Source of the DNA: Pseudomonas kuykendallii
GTDB lineage: Bacteria > Pseudomonadota > Gammaproteobacteria > Pseudomonadales > Pseudomonadaceae
Length of the DNA stretch: 64,000 nt
Assembly: GCF_900106975.1 (NCBI RefSeq)
Contig: NZ_FNNU01000006.1
Location: forward strand, 124,001 to 188,000
Direction of reading: 5' to 3'
Notes under the pieces: generated by a model
Told to the model about the DNA's origin: nothing
What the model saw: only the letters and a program-made list of their open reading frames with translations
Database searches by the model: none
Program-made: the position numbers and the translations under genes
In this document: positions 1 to 8,668 of the stretch, in pieces
Layout: every line of letters starts with the position of its first letter
Numbering within the stretch: the stretch's first letter is position 1

Positions 1-15
1 CATGGCAAGCGACCG

Positions 16-1170
16 TCAGGCCTTGGCGATGAGGCGTGAGGCGCGCTCGTTGCGAAATTGCAGCTGGTCCATGCCGAGCGCGGCTTCTTCGGCCTCGCGG
101 CGCGCGTCGAGGATCACCCCGTGCTGCGCTGACTTGCTGCACACCGGGTCGGCGTTGCTCGCATCGCCGGTGAGCATGAACGCCTGGCAGCGGCAGCCGC
201 CGAAATCCTTGCCCTTCTCGTCGCAGGAGCGGCACGGCTCGCGCATCCAGTCGTCGCCGCGGAAGCGGTTGAAGCCGAACGAGTCGTGCCAGATGTGCGC
301 CAGGCTGTGCTCGCGCACGTTGGGAAACTGCACCGGCAGTTGCCGCGCGCTGTGGCACGGCAGCGCGGTGCCGTCCGGGGTGATGTCGAGGAACAGGTTG
401 CCCCAACCGTTCATGCAGGCCTTGGGGCGCTCCTCGTAATAGTCCGGGGTGACGAAGATCAGCTTGCACGGGTGGTTCTGCGCCTCGAGTTTCTCGCGCC
501 ACTGGTTGGTGATGCGCTCGGCGCGCTGCAGTTGCTCGCGGGTCGGCAGCAGGCCGGCACGGTTGAGTTCGGCCCAGCCGTAGAATTGGCAGGTGGCGAG
601 TTCGACGAAGTCCGCTTCCAGCTCGATGCACAGCTCGATGATCCGCTCGATGCGGTCGATGTTGTGCCGGTGGGTGACGAAGTTGAGCACCATCGGATAG
701 CCGTGGGCCTTCACCGCGCGGGCCATTTCCAGCTTGTGGGCGAAGGCCTTCTTCGAGCCGGCGAGCAGGTTGTTCACCTCTTCGTCGGCGGCCTGGAAGC
801 TGATCTGGATATGGTCCAGCCCCGCCTCGCTGAAGCTGGCGATGCGCTTTTCGGTCAGGCCGATGCCGGAGGTGATCAGGTTGGTGTAGTAGCCCAGGTC
901 GCGCGCCGCCTTGATCAGCTCGGCGAGGTCCTGGCGCACCAGCGGTTCGCCGCCGGAAAAGCCCAGTTGCGCCGCACCCAGCTCGCGGGCCTGGCGAAAA
1001 ACCTCGACCCACTCCGCCGTGCTCAGCTCGGCGCCCTGCTGGGCGAAGTCCAGCGGGTTGGAGCAGTACGGACACTGCAACGGGCAGCGGTAGGTCAGCT
1101 CGGCCAGCAACCAGAGCGGCGGCCCGGGCGTGTGGCCCGGTTTAGCGAAACTCGATCCAGTGCTTTGCAT
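16..1170 (-). CDS. pqqE: PqqE, radical SAM enzyme of PQQ synthesis
   Basis: Forms the Glu-Tyr carbon-carbon cross-link in the PqqA precursor, the first chemical step of PQQ synthesis, with PqqD as peptide chaperone. The 384-residue product has the radical SAM cluster motif CPLQCPYC (Cys29, Cys33, Cys36) and a C-terminal SPASM region rich in Cys ([27 protein letters not shown]) for auxiliary Fe-S clusters. The ATG at 1170 was chosen over an upstream in-frame ATG at 1218 because it gives the family length and overlaps the end of pqqD by only 29 bp, typical of translational coupling. An ATG on the same strand at bases 3-1 could begin the next pqq-linked gene, but nothing of it is in the window. 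Confidence 0.96.
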   Translation of the reverse strand: MQSTGSSFAKPGHTPGPPLWLLAELTYRCPLQCPYCSNPLDFAQQGAELSTAEWVEVFRQARELGAAQLGFSGGEPLVRQDLAELIKAARDLGYYTNLITSGIGLTEKRIASFSEAGLDHIQISFQAADEEVNNLLAGSKKAFAHKLEMARAVKAHGYPMVLNFVTHRHNIDRIERIIELCIELEADFVELATCQFYGWAELNRAGLLPTREQLQRAERITNQWREKLEAQNHPCKLIFVTPDYYEERPKACMNGWGNLFLDITPDGTALPCHSARQLPVQFPNVREHSLAHIWHDSFGFNRFRGDDWMREPCRSCDEKGKDFGGCRCQAFMLTGDASNADPVCSKSAQHGVILDARREAEEAALGMDQLQFRNERASRLIAKA

Positions 1171-1414
1171 GGGCGATATCCAGGAATTCGAGAACATCCG
1201 GCGCCAGGTCGGGCGCATCGGGGAACTGCGCGCTCAACGCGGCGACGATGGCGGCGGTGTCGCGCTGGCCATCCACCTGCTTGAGGATTTCCGCGGCGCT
1301 GCCGTTGAGCTTGATCATCCCCTCCGGATAGAGCAGCACGTGGGCGTCCTGCGCCGGCTCGAACTGGAAGCGGTAGCCGCGGCGCAGCGCCGGTACTCGC
1401 GCCAGGGAGGTCAT
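1142..1414 (-). CDS. pqqD: PqqD, PqqA peptide chaperone
   Basis: Small RiPP recognition element protein (90 residues) that binds PqqA and presents it to PqqE. The start at 1414 is preferred to the ATG six bases upstream (1420) because GGGAG lies six bases before 1414 but directly abuts 1420. The sequence runs [10 protein letters not shown], then [19 protein letters not shown], the usual PqqD core. It overlaps pqqE at its 3' end. The 88-bp gap from pqqC holds a 68-bp inverted repeat. Confidence 0.95.
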   Translation of the reverse strand: MTSLARVPALRRGYRFQFEPAQDAHVLLYPEGMIKLNGSAAEILKQVDGQRDTAAIVAALSAQFPDAPDLAPDVLEFLDIAHAKHWIEFR

Positions 1415-1424
1415 GAGCATCTCC

Positions 1425-1492
1425 CGTAGGGTGCGCCGTGCGCACCACGAGATATGCAGACGGAGACTTTGGTGCGCATGGCGCACCCTACG
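1425..1492. repeat. Inverted repeat, GTAGGGTGCGCC family, pqqC-pqqD gap
   Basis: Outer arms CGTAGGGTGCGCC and GGCGCACCCTACG are exact reverse complements, with GGTGCGCA/TGCGCACC inner arms. The same outer sequence recurs in the atuC-atuD gap and, with a changed inner part, at five or more other intergenic places in this window. It lies inside the pqq operon and right in front of the pqqD ribosome binding site. Confidence 0.85.
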
Positions 1493-1502
1493 ATTGAAGG
1501 TT

Positions 1503-2255
1503 TCACAGGGCGATCCCCTTGTGCCAGACGCGCTCGCCGGTCACCGAGTGGTAAGGCGGCCGGTTCAGCTCATAGGCCATGCTCATGGCGTCGAGCATGC
1601 TCCAGAGGATGTCCAGCTTGAACTGGAGGATATCCAGCATGCGTTGTTGCGACTCGGCCGTGGTGTAGTGCGCCAGGGTGATCCGCAGGCCGTGCTCGAC
1701 GTCGCGCCGCGCCTGGCTCAGGCGATTGCGGAAGTAGTCGTAACCCGCCGGGTCGATCCACGGGTAGTGCTGCGGCCAGCTGTCCAGCCGCGACTGGTGG
1801 ATCTGCGGCGCGAACAGCTCGGTCAGCGAACTGCTCGCCGCTTCCTGCCAGTTCGCGCGGCGGGCGAAGTTGACGTAGGCATCCACCGCGAAGCGCACGC
1901 CCGGCAGTACCAGCTCCTGCGAGAGAATCTGCTCGCGATCCAGCCCCACCGCTTCGCCAAGGCGCAGCCAGGCTTCGATACCGCCCTCCTCGCCGGGCGC
2001 GCCATCGTGGTCGAGGATGCGCTGCACCCACTCGCGGCGGGTGTCGCGATCCGGGCAGTTGGCCATGATCGCGGCGTCCTTGAGCGGGATGTTCACCTGG
2101 TAGTAGAAGCGGTTGGCGACCCAGCCCTGGATCTGCTCGCGGCTGGAACGCCCCTCGTACATCGCCCGGTGATAGGGATGATGAATGTGGTAGTAGGCGC
2201 CCTTGGCGCGCAGCGCCTGCTCGAATTCGGCGGGGGTCATGGCAGTCATGGACAT
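1503..2255 (-). CDS. pqqC: PqqC, pyrroloquinoline-quinone synthase
   Basis: Cofactor-free oxidase that performs ring closure and the eight-electron oxidation of AHQQ to PQQ, the last step. The 250-residue product matches the family along its length, with conserved blocks [47 protein letters not shown] and [13 protein letters not shown]. The ATG at 2255 is chosen because GGAG lies seven bases upstream; the longer in-frame reading from 2342 adds an Ala/Arg-rich tail that is not family sequence. Lies 87 bp downstream of pqqB in the same operon. Confidence 0.96.
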   Translation of the reverse strand: MSMTAMTPAEFEQALRAKGAYYHIHHPYHRAMYEGRSSREQIQGWVANRFYYQVNIPLKDAAIMANCPDRDTRREWVQRILDHDGAPGEEGGIEAWLRLGEAVGLDREQILSQELVLPGVRFAVDAYVNFARRANWQEAASSSLTELFAPQIHQSRLDSWPQHYPWIDPAGYDYFRNRLSQARRDVEHGLRITLAHYTTAESQQRMLDILQFKLDILWSMLDAMSMAYELNRPPYHSVTGERVWHKGIAL

Positions 2256-2342
2256 CGAAGCACTCCGTGGCGACGCCGCTCTCCCGGGCTGCGCGGGCGC
2301 AGCGTTGGCGGCACTGTTCATACGGCGATGCGCGGCGCGCAT

Positions 2343-3254
2343 CTACAGGGTGATGCTCATTCCGTCGAATGCGACTTCCACGCCATGCGCAGCCAGCTGC
2401 GCGCGCTCGGCGGAGTCCTCGTCGAGGATCGGATTGGTGTTGTTGATGTGGATGAGCACCTTGCGCGGCGCGGCCAGTCCGTCGAGCAGTTCGAGCATGC
2501 CGCCCTCCCCGCTCTGCGGCAGATGCCCCATCTCGCTGCCGAGCTTGTCGCCGACCTCGCAGACGCGCATCTCGTCATCGCGCCACAGCGTGCCGTCAAC
2601 CAGCAGGCAGTCGGCGCGAGCCATGGTCTGGCGCAACGCGTCGCTGACCTGGCCAAGCCCCGGCGCATAGAACAGCGTACCGCCGCCGTTCAGGTCCTCC
2701 ACCAGCAGGCCGAGGTTGTCGCCCGGGTGCGGGTCGTGGCGATGCGGCGAATACGGCGGCGCCGCGCTGCGCAGGGGGATCGGGGTGAAACGCAGGCCGG
2801 GGCACGCCGGAATGACGAAGCTGCCTTCCAGACCGATGGGGTTCCAGCGCAGGCCGCCGTTCCAGTGTTCGAGCATGTTGAACAGCGGAAAGCCGGTGGT
2901 CAGGTCCTGGTGGACCATCTCCGTGCACCAGACTTCATGCGGGCAGCCTTCACGCAGGCTGAGCAGCCCGGTGGTGTGGTCGATCTGGCTGTCCAGCAGG
3001 ATGATCGCGCCGATCGCCGTGTCACGCGACTTGCGCGCCGGCTGCAGCACGGGGAAGGCTTCGAGTTGGGCACGGATGTCGGGAGATGCGTTGCACAGGA
3101 TCCAGTCGACGCCGTTGTCGGACAGGGCGATGGAGGACTGGGTGCGGGCGCGGGCGTTCAGGGTGCCTTCGCGCAAGCCGCGGCAGTTGCGGCAATTGCA
3201 GTTCCATTGCGGAAAGCCACCGCCCGCCGCGGAACCGAGAATCTGGATATGCAT
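2343..3254 (-). CDS. pqqB: PqqB, metallo-beta-lactamase-fold protein of PQQ synthesis
   Basis: 303 residues beginning [21 protein letters not shown], the characteristic PqqB opening, with clustered Cys residues ([10 protein letters not shown]) and a metallo-beta-lactamase fold ([32 protein letters not shown]). PqqB is known as an iron-dependent hydroxylase acting on the cross-linked Glu-Tyr intermediate between PqqE and PqqC. Second gene of the operon, 45 bp after pqqA. Confidence 0.95.
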   Translation of the reverse strand: MHIQILGSAAGGGFPQWNCNCRNCRGLREGTLNARARTQSSIALSDNGVDWILCNASPDIRAQLEAFPVLQPARKSRDTAIGAIILLDSQIDHTTGLLSLREGCPHEVWCTEMVHQDLTTGFPLFNMLEHWNGGLRWNPIGLEGSFVIPACPGLRFTPIPLRSAAPPYSPHRHDPHPGDNLGLLVEDLNGGGTLFYAPGLGQVSDALRQTMARADCLLVDGTLWRDDEMRVCEVGDKLGSEMGHLPQSGEGGMLELLDGLAAPRKVLIHINNTNPILDEDSAERAQLAAHGVEVAFDGMSITL

Positions 3255-3299
3255 GGGGAGCCCTGGCAGGAAGCCCCGGCAGGGCCGGGGCGGAACGGA

Positions 3300-3371
3300 T
3301 CAGCGGTTGGCGAAGTACATGGTCACTTCGAAGCCAATGCGCAGGTCGGTGTACTCGGGCTTAGTCCACAT
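3300..3371 (-). CDS. pqqA: PqqA, precursor peptide of PQQ
   Basis: A 23-residue peptide, too short for ordinary gene calling. It contains the E-V-T-M-Y core in which Glu15 and Tyr19 become the PQQ skeleton. The ATG at 3371 is preceded by AGAGGA six bases away. A longer in-frame reading to 3500 exists, but the extension is not family sequence. First gene of pqqABCDE, transcribed leftward; about 230 bp separates it from the ercA terminator upstream. Confidence 0.96.
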   Translation of the reverse strand: MWTKPEYTDLRIGFEVTMYFANR

Positions 3372-3427
3372 GGCGTTTCCTCTCTTGGATTTATGGGCCG
3401 GAAAAACTCCGGTACCCCACGTTCGCG

Positions 3428-3450
3428 CCATTTCGCAAAAAGCGAAATGG
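3428..3450. promoter_or_regulatory. 9-bp inverted repeat upstream of pqqA
   Basis: CCATTTCGC and GCGAAATGG are perfect reverse complements around an A5 centre, 57 to 79 bp upstream of the pqqA start codon. It could be an operator or part of the pqq leader. No regulator is known for it, and the absence of a long T-run on the minus strand after the stem argues only weakly against a terminator. Confidence 0.45.
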
Positions 3451-3556
3451 TACTTTGGAAGCAGACAGCGCCCTGCTTCGGTAGTGCCCGCCGGTAACAA
3501 CTGCCGCAGAGCTGCTACAGCTGTTCAACGACAGGACTCTGCAGGGAATCGCAGGC

Positions 3557-3586
3557 AAAAAAAAACGCGGCCTGGGCCGCGTTTTG
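3557..3586 (-). terminator. Rho-independent terminator of ercA
   Basis: GC-rich stem CGCGGC/GCCGCG followed on the minus strand by a run of T (A-tract 3557-3565 on the plus strand), 16 bp past the ercA stop. It separates ercA transcription from pqqA. Confidence 0.88.
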
Positions 3587-3601
3587 GTCGTGCGATGAGG
3601 C

Positions 3602-4750
3602 TTACAGCGCGGCGCGGAAGATCGCCTCGATCTGCTCCTGGCTGGCCGGACGCGGGTTGGTCAGGCCGCAGGCATCCTTCAGCGCGTTGGCGGCGAGGAT
3701 CGGGATGTCCTCGGCCTTGGCTCCGAGGGCAATCAGGCCGGCAGGGATGTTGACGTCCGCCGACAGCGCGCGAATCGCCGCGATGCAGGCCGCGGCGCCG
3801 GCCTCGGCGTCCAGGCCCTGCACGTCGACGCCCATGGCCTGCGCCACATCGGCCAGGCGCTGCGGACAGACGGCGGCGTTGAAGCTCTCCACATGCGGCA
3901 GCAACACCGCGTTGCACACGCCGTGCGGCAGGTCGTAGAAACCGCCGAGCTGGTGGGCCATGGCGTGCACGTAACCCAGCGAGGCGTTGTTGAACGCCAT
4001 GCCGGCGAGGAATTGTGCGTAGGCCATCGCCTCGCGCGCTTCCATGTTCTTGCCGTCGTTGACCGCCTGGCGCAGGTTCTGCGAGATCAGCGTCACCGCT
4101 TTCAGGGCGCAGGCATCGGTGATCGGCGTCGCGGCGATGGAAACGTAGGCCTCGACCGCATGGGTCAGGGCGTCCATGCCGGTGGCGGCGGTCAGCCCGG
4201 CCGGCATGCCGACCATCAGCGACGGGTCGTTGACCGAAAGGATCGGGGTCACGTTGCGGTCGACGATGGCCATTTTCACGTGGCGGCTTTCGTCGGTGAT
4301 GATGCAGAAACGGGTCATTTCGCTGGCGGTGCCGGCGGTGGTGTTGATCGCCACCAGCGGCAGCTGCGGCTTCGCCGACTGGTCGACGCCCTCGTAGTCG
4401 GCGATCTTGCCGCCGTTGCTGGCGCACAGGGCGATGCCCTTCGCGCAGTCGTGGGGCGAACCGCCACCGAGGGAGATGACGAAGTCGCAGCCTTTCTGCT
4501 GCAGCAGGGCCAGGCCCTTCTCGACGTTGCCGACGGTGGGGTTGGGCTGCGCGCCATCGAACAGGCTGGATTGGATGTCCTGCGCCGACAGCAGCGCGGC
4601 GACCTTGTCGGCCACGCCGGCCTTGGCGAGACCTGCATCGGTGACGATAAGAGCGTGACGGAATCCGAAGTTGCGGATGGCCAGCATGGCCTCTTCGAGA
4701 CTGCCACTGCCCATCATGTTTACCGCGGGGATGAAGAACGTGCTGCTCAT
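3602..4750 (-). CDS. ercA: ErcA-type iron-containing alcohol dehydrogenase
   Basis: 382-residue group III (iron-activated) alcohol dehydrogenase. The NAD-binding motif GGGSPHD is at 95-101, and metal ligands expected at Asp193, His197, His262 and His276 are present ([28 protein letters not shown]). GGAGGAG precedes the ATG at a suitable distance. In P. aeruginosa the ercA gene lies beside pqq and is needed for normal ethanol oxidation, apparently in regulation rather than as the main catalyst; the same neighbourhood here supports the name. Divergent from the sigma-54 activator gene and closed by its own terminator. The true substrate cannot be read from the sequence. Confidence 0.85.
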   Translation of the reverse strand: MSSTFFIPAVNMMGSGSLEEAMLAIRNFGFRHALIVTDAGLAKAGVADKVAALLSAQDIQSSLFDGAQPNPTVGNVEKGLALLQQKGCDFVISLGGGSPHDCAKGIALCASNGGKIADYEGVDQSAKPQLPLVAINTTAGTASEMTRFCIITDESRHVKMAIVDRNVTPILSVNDPSLMVGMPAGLTAATGMDALTHAVEAYVSIAATPITDACALKAVTLISQNLRQAVNDGKNMEAREAMAYAQFLAGMAFNNASLGYVHAMAHQLGGFYDLPHGVCNAVLLPHVESFNAAVCPQRLADVAQAMGVDVQGLDAEAGAAACIAAIRALSADVNIPAGLIALGAKAEDIPILAANALKDACGLTNPRPASQEQIEAIFRAAL

Positions 4751-4905
4751 CAGGGTGCTCCTCCTGTGCGTTTCGCAGGACTGTGTTTGTATGCCGCACC
4801 GAAGCTACTCCCGGCGATCTCCACCGACACTGATGTCAGGCAAGAAACGGTCTGATTGCCGCACCCCCGTTTTCCACTGGACCGATGGCGTGCAGTGACG
4901 CAGCA

Positions 4906-4923
4906 GTGCGACAGGTGTCGCAC
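4906..4923. promoter_or_regulatory. GTGCGACA-N2-TGTCGCAC palindrome, candidate activator site
   Basis: Perfect 8-bp arms around GG. The half-site TGCGACA/TGTCGCA recurs as the arms of the inverted repeat at enhancer distance upstream of the sigma-54 promoter of the quinohaemoprotein dehydrogenase (11032-11074). It is therefore a candidate binding site for the adjacent AcoR-type activator (autoregulation or ercA control). Confidence 0.5.
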
Positions 4924-5028
4924 CCTGCAAGGCACGGTTGGCCGGGGAACCCGACCAATGGGCAGGCGGAATGGTCGCAGGCTGCCTGTAGAGTTAGTCT
5001 GAGGAAGCACCCAAGCCGCTTGCGTCGC

Positions 5029-5039
5029 AACAACAAGAA
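5029..5039 (+). promoter_or_regulatory. Double CA motif in activator leader
   Basis: Overlapping AACAACAA and AACAAGAA fit the AAnAAnAA motif bound by Hfq/Crc in Pseudomonas. They lie about 55 bases before the activator start codon, further than usual, so functional relevance is uncertain. Confidence 0.35.
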
Positions 5040-5092
5040 CAGGACAGCTCGTCCGCCGATGCGTGGGCCGAGCGCCAGCAGTTGGAGTCGCC

Positions 5093-7063
<1,971 letters not shown>

Positions 7064-7112
7064 CTAACCCGCTGCAGGGCGGCGTTGGCGATCGGCGCCA
7101 GATGAAGGTATT

Positions 7113-7151
7113 CCCCCCTCTCCCCGGCCCTCTCCCGCGAGGGGGAGAAGG
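7113..7151. repeat. CCCTCTCCC/GGGGGAG intergenic repeat
   Basis: C-rich then G-rich imperfect inverted repeat between the convergent activator and aldA genes. A related element lies at 28924-28962. Possibly a transcription end for both genes, but there is no T-run. Confidence 0.5.
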
Positions 7152-7180
7152 CTGGCAATGCGAGGAGGAACCGTCCTTCG

Positions 7181-8617
7181 TCAGTTCTGGATGTAGACGA
7201 CGTGGGTGTGGGTGAACTCGTAGAGGCCGTGCTTGCCGTCCGCGCCGCCGATGCCGGATTTGCGCACGCCGGCATGGAAGCCCTGCATGGCCTCGAAGTT
7301 CTCGCGGTTGATGTAGGTCTCGCCGAAGTCGATCTCGGCGCAGGCCTTCATCGCCGCGCCGAGGCTGCGGGTGTAGATCGATGAGGTCAGGCCGTATTCG
7401 CAGTCGTTGGACAGGGCGATGGCTTCATCCAGGTCATCGACGATCTGCACCGGCAGCACCGGACCGAAGATTTCCTTGCGCATGATCTCCATGTCGGACT
7501 TGCAGCCCGCCAGCACCGTCGGTTGGTAGTGGAAGCCCTTGCCCAAATCGGCCACGGCGCCACCGGTGACGATCTGCGCGCCCTGGCTGCTGGCGGTCTT
7601 GACCATCTGCGCGACCTTGTCGAGGCCGATCTGGTTGACCAGCGGGCCCATGTCCAGGTCGGCGTCGGTGGACGGGTCGCCGTACTTGGTGGCGGCCATG
7701 GCGCTGGCCAGCTTGTCGATGAACTGATCGGCCACCTTGCGCTCGACGTAAACCCGCTCGGCGCAGTTGCACACCTGCCCGGTGTTGATCACCCGCGAGG
7801 CGGTGATCGCTTTCACGGCCAGCTCGAGGTCGGCATCGGCCAGGACGATGGCCGGCGCCTTGCCGCCGAGTTCCAGGTTGAGCTTGGTGATGTTCGGCGC
7901 CGCGGCGGCCATGATCCGCGAGCCGGTGGCGATGCTGCCGGTGAAGCTGATCAGGTCGACGCCGGGATGGCTGGTGAGGGCATGCCCGACGCCGGCGCCG
8001 GTGCCGCTGACCACGTTGAACACCCCGGCAGGCAGGTCGGTTTCGGCCACCAGGCGGGCGAACTCGAAGCAGTTGATCGGGGTTTCCTCGCTGGGCTTGA
8101 TCACGATGGTGTTGCCGGTGATCAGCGCCGGCGCCATCTTGCGGGCGATGAGGAAGAACGGGAAGTTCCACGGCAGGATGCCGGCGACCACGCCGAGCGG
8201 CTTGCGGAACAGGAAGACGTTTTCCCCGGCGCGGTCGCTGGTAAGGATTTCGCCTTCCAGGCGGCGCGCCCATTCGGCCATGTAATCGAGGTAGTCGGCG
8301 GTGAAGTTGACTTCCACCAGCGCCAGGCCAGGCACCTTGCCCTGCTCCTGGGTGATGACACGGGCCAGGCGCTCGGCGTTGTCGCGCACCTTCTGGGCGA
8401 TCCTGCGCAGGTAGCCGGCACGTTCGATGGCCGGCTTGGCGGCCCAGCCCTTCTGCGCCTTGCGCGCGGCGGCGATGGCACGCTCGACCTGCACATTGGT
8501 CGCCTGCGGCACTCGCGCCAGCAGCTCGGCGTTGGCCGGGTTATGCACCTCGATCAGCTCTTCGCTGCCGATGAAGGCGTTATCGATGTAGTTCTGGTAG
8601 GTGACGATGGTGCTCAT
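7181..8617 (-). CDS. aldA: AldA-type lactaldehyde/glycolaldehyde dehydrogenase
   Basis: 478-residue NAD-dependent aldehyde dehydrogenase. The general base Glu249 (LELGGKAP) and the catalytic Cys in GQVCNCAER (283-285) are present. Long identical blocks to the E. coli AldA family (ILPWNFPFFLIARKMAPAL, GETYINREN, then EAMQGFHAG) distinguish it from the ExaC acetaldehyde dehydrogenase of P. aeruginosa. AldA oxidises L-lactaldehyde to lactate and glycolaldehyde to glycolate. The ATG at 8617 has GGGAGA seven bases upstream. It lies just after the quinohaemoprotein dehydrogenase on the same strand, suggesting that diol-derived hydroxyaldehydes made in the periplasm are finished in the cytoplasm. 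That pathway is an inference. Confidence 0.88.
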   Translation of the reverse strand: MSTIVTYQNYIDNAFIGSEELIEVHNPANAELLARVPQATNVQVERAIAAARKAQKGWAAKPAIERAGYLRRIAQKVRDNAERLARVITQEQGKVPGLALVEVNFTADYLDYMAEWARRLEGEILTSDRAGENVFLFRKPLGVVAGILPWNFPFFLIARKMAPALITGNTIVIKPSEETPINCFEFARLVAETDLPAGVFNVVSGTGAGVGHALTSHPGVDLISFTGSIATGSRIMAAAAPNITKLNLELGGKAPAIVLADADLELAVKAITASRVINTGQVCNCAERVYVERKVADQFIDKLASAMAATKYGDPSTDADLDMGPLVNQIGLDKVAQMVKTASSQGAQIVTGGAVADLGKGFHYQPTVLAGCKSDMEIMRKEIFGPVLPVQIVDDLDEAIALSNDCEYGLTSSIYTRSLGAAMKACAEIDFGETYINRENFEAMQGFHAGVRKSGIGGADGKHGLYEFTHTHVVYIQN

Positions 8618-8639
8618 TGCGTTTCTCCCATCCACGAGT

Positions 8640-8659
8640 AAAAGCCCGCCGCAGCGGGC
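8640..8659 (-). terminator. Hairpin terminator between quinohaemoprotein ADH and aldA
   Basis: Stem GCCCGC/GCGGGC with a four-base loop and a short T-run on the minus strand, only 9 bp after the dehydrogenase stop and about 20 bp before the aldA start. It probably reduces, rather than abolishes, read-through into aldA. Confidence 0.7.
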
Positions 8660-8668
8660 GTCCGGGGG

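Larger units (their letters stand above)
4751..5092. promoter_or_regulatory. Divergent intergenic region ercA / AcoR-type activator
   Basis: 342 bp with no gene. It contains a perfect palindrome (4906-4923), an imperfect inverted repeat TTGGCCGGG/CCCGACCAA (4938-4958) and a double AACAACAA/AACAAGAA motif (5029-5039) that would lie in the leader of the activator mRNA. No convincing -24/-12 promoter for ercA was found on the minus strand. Confidence 0.6.

Noticed and set aside
1413-3497. 694-codon open frame on the plus strand over pqqB, pqqC and pqqA
   Set aside because: Antisense shadow of three well-supported genes; the product resembles no family.
4751-5092. Sigma-54 promoter for ercA
   Set aside because: No minus-strand site with GG-N10-GC spacing and acceptable -24/-12 bases was found in the gap.
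7181-8617. ExaC-type acetaldehyde dehydrogenase
   Set aside because: Location beside pqq genes suggests exaC, but the 478-residue length and conserved blocks match AldA lactaldehyde dehydrogenase instead.
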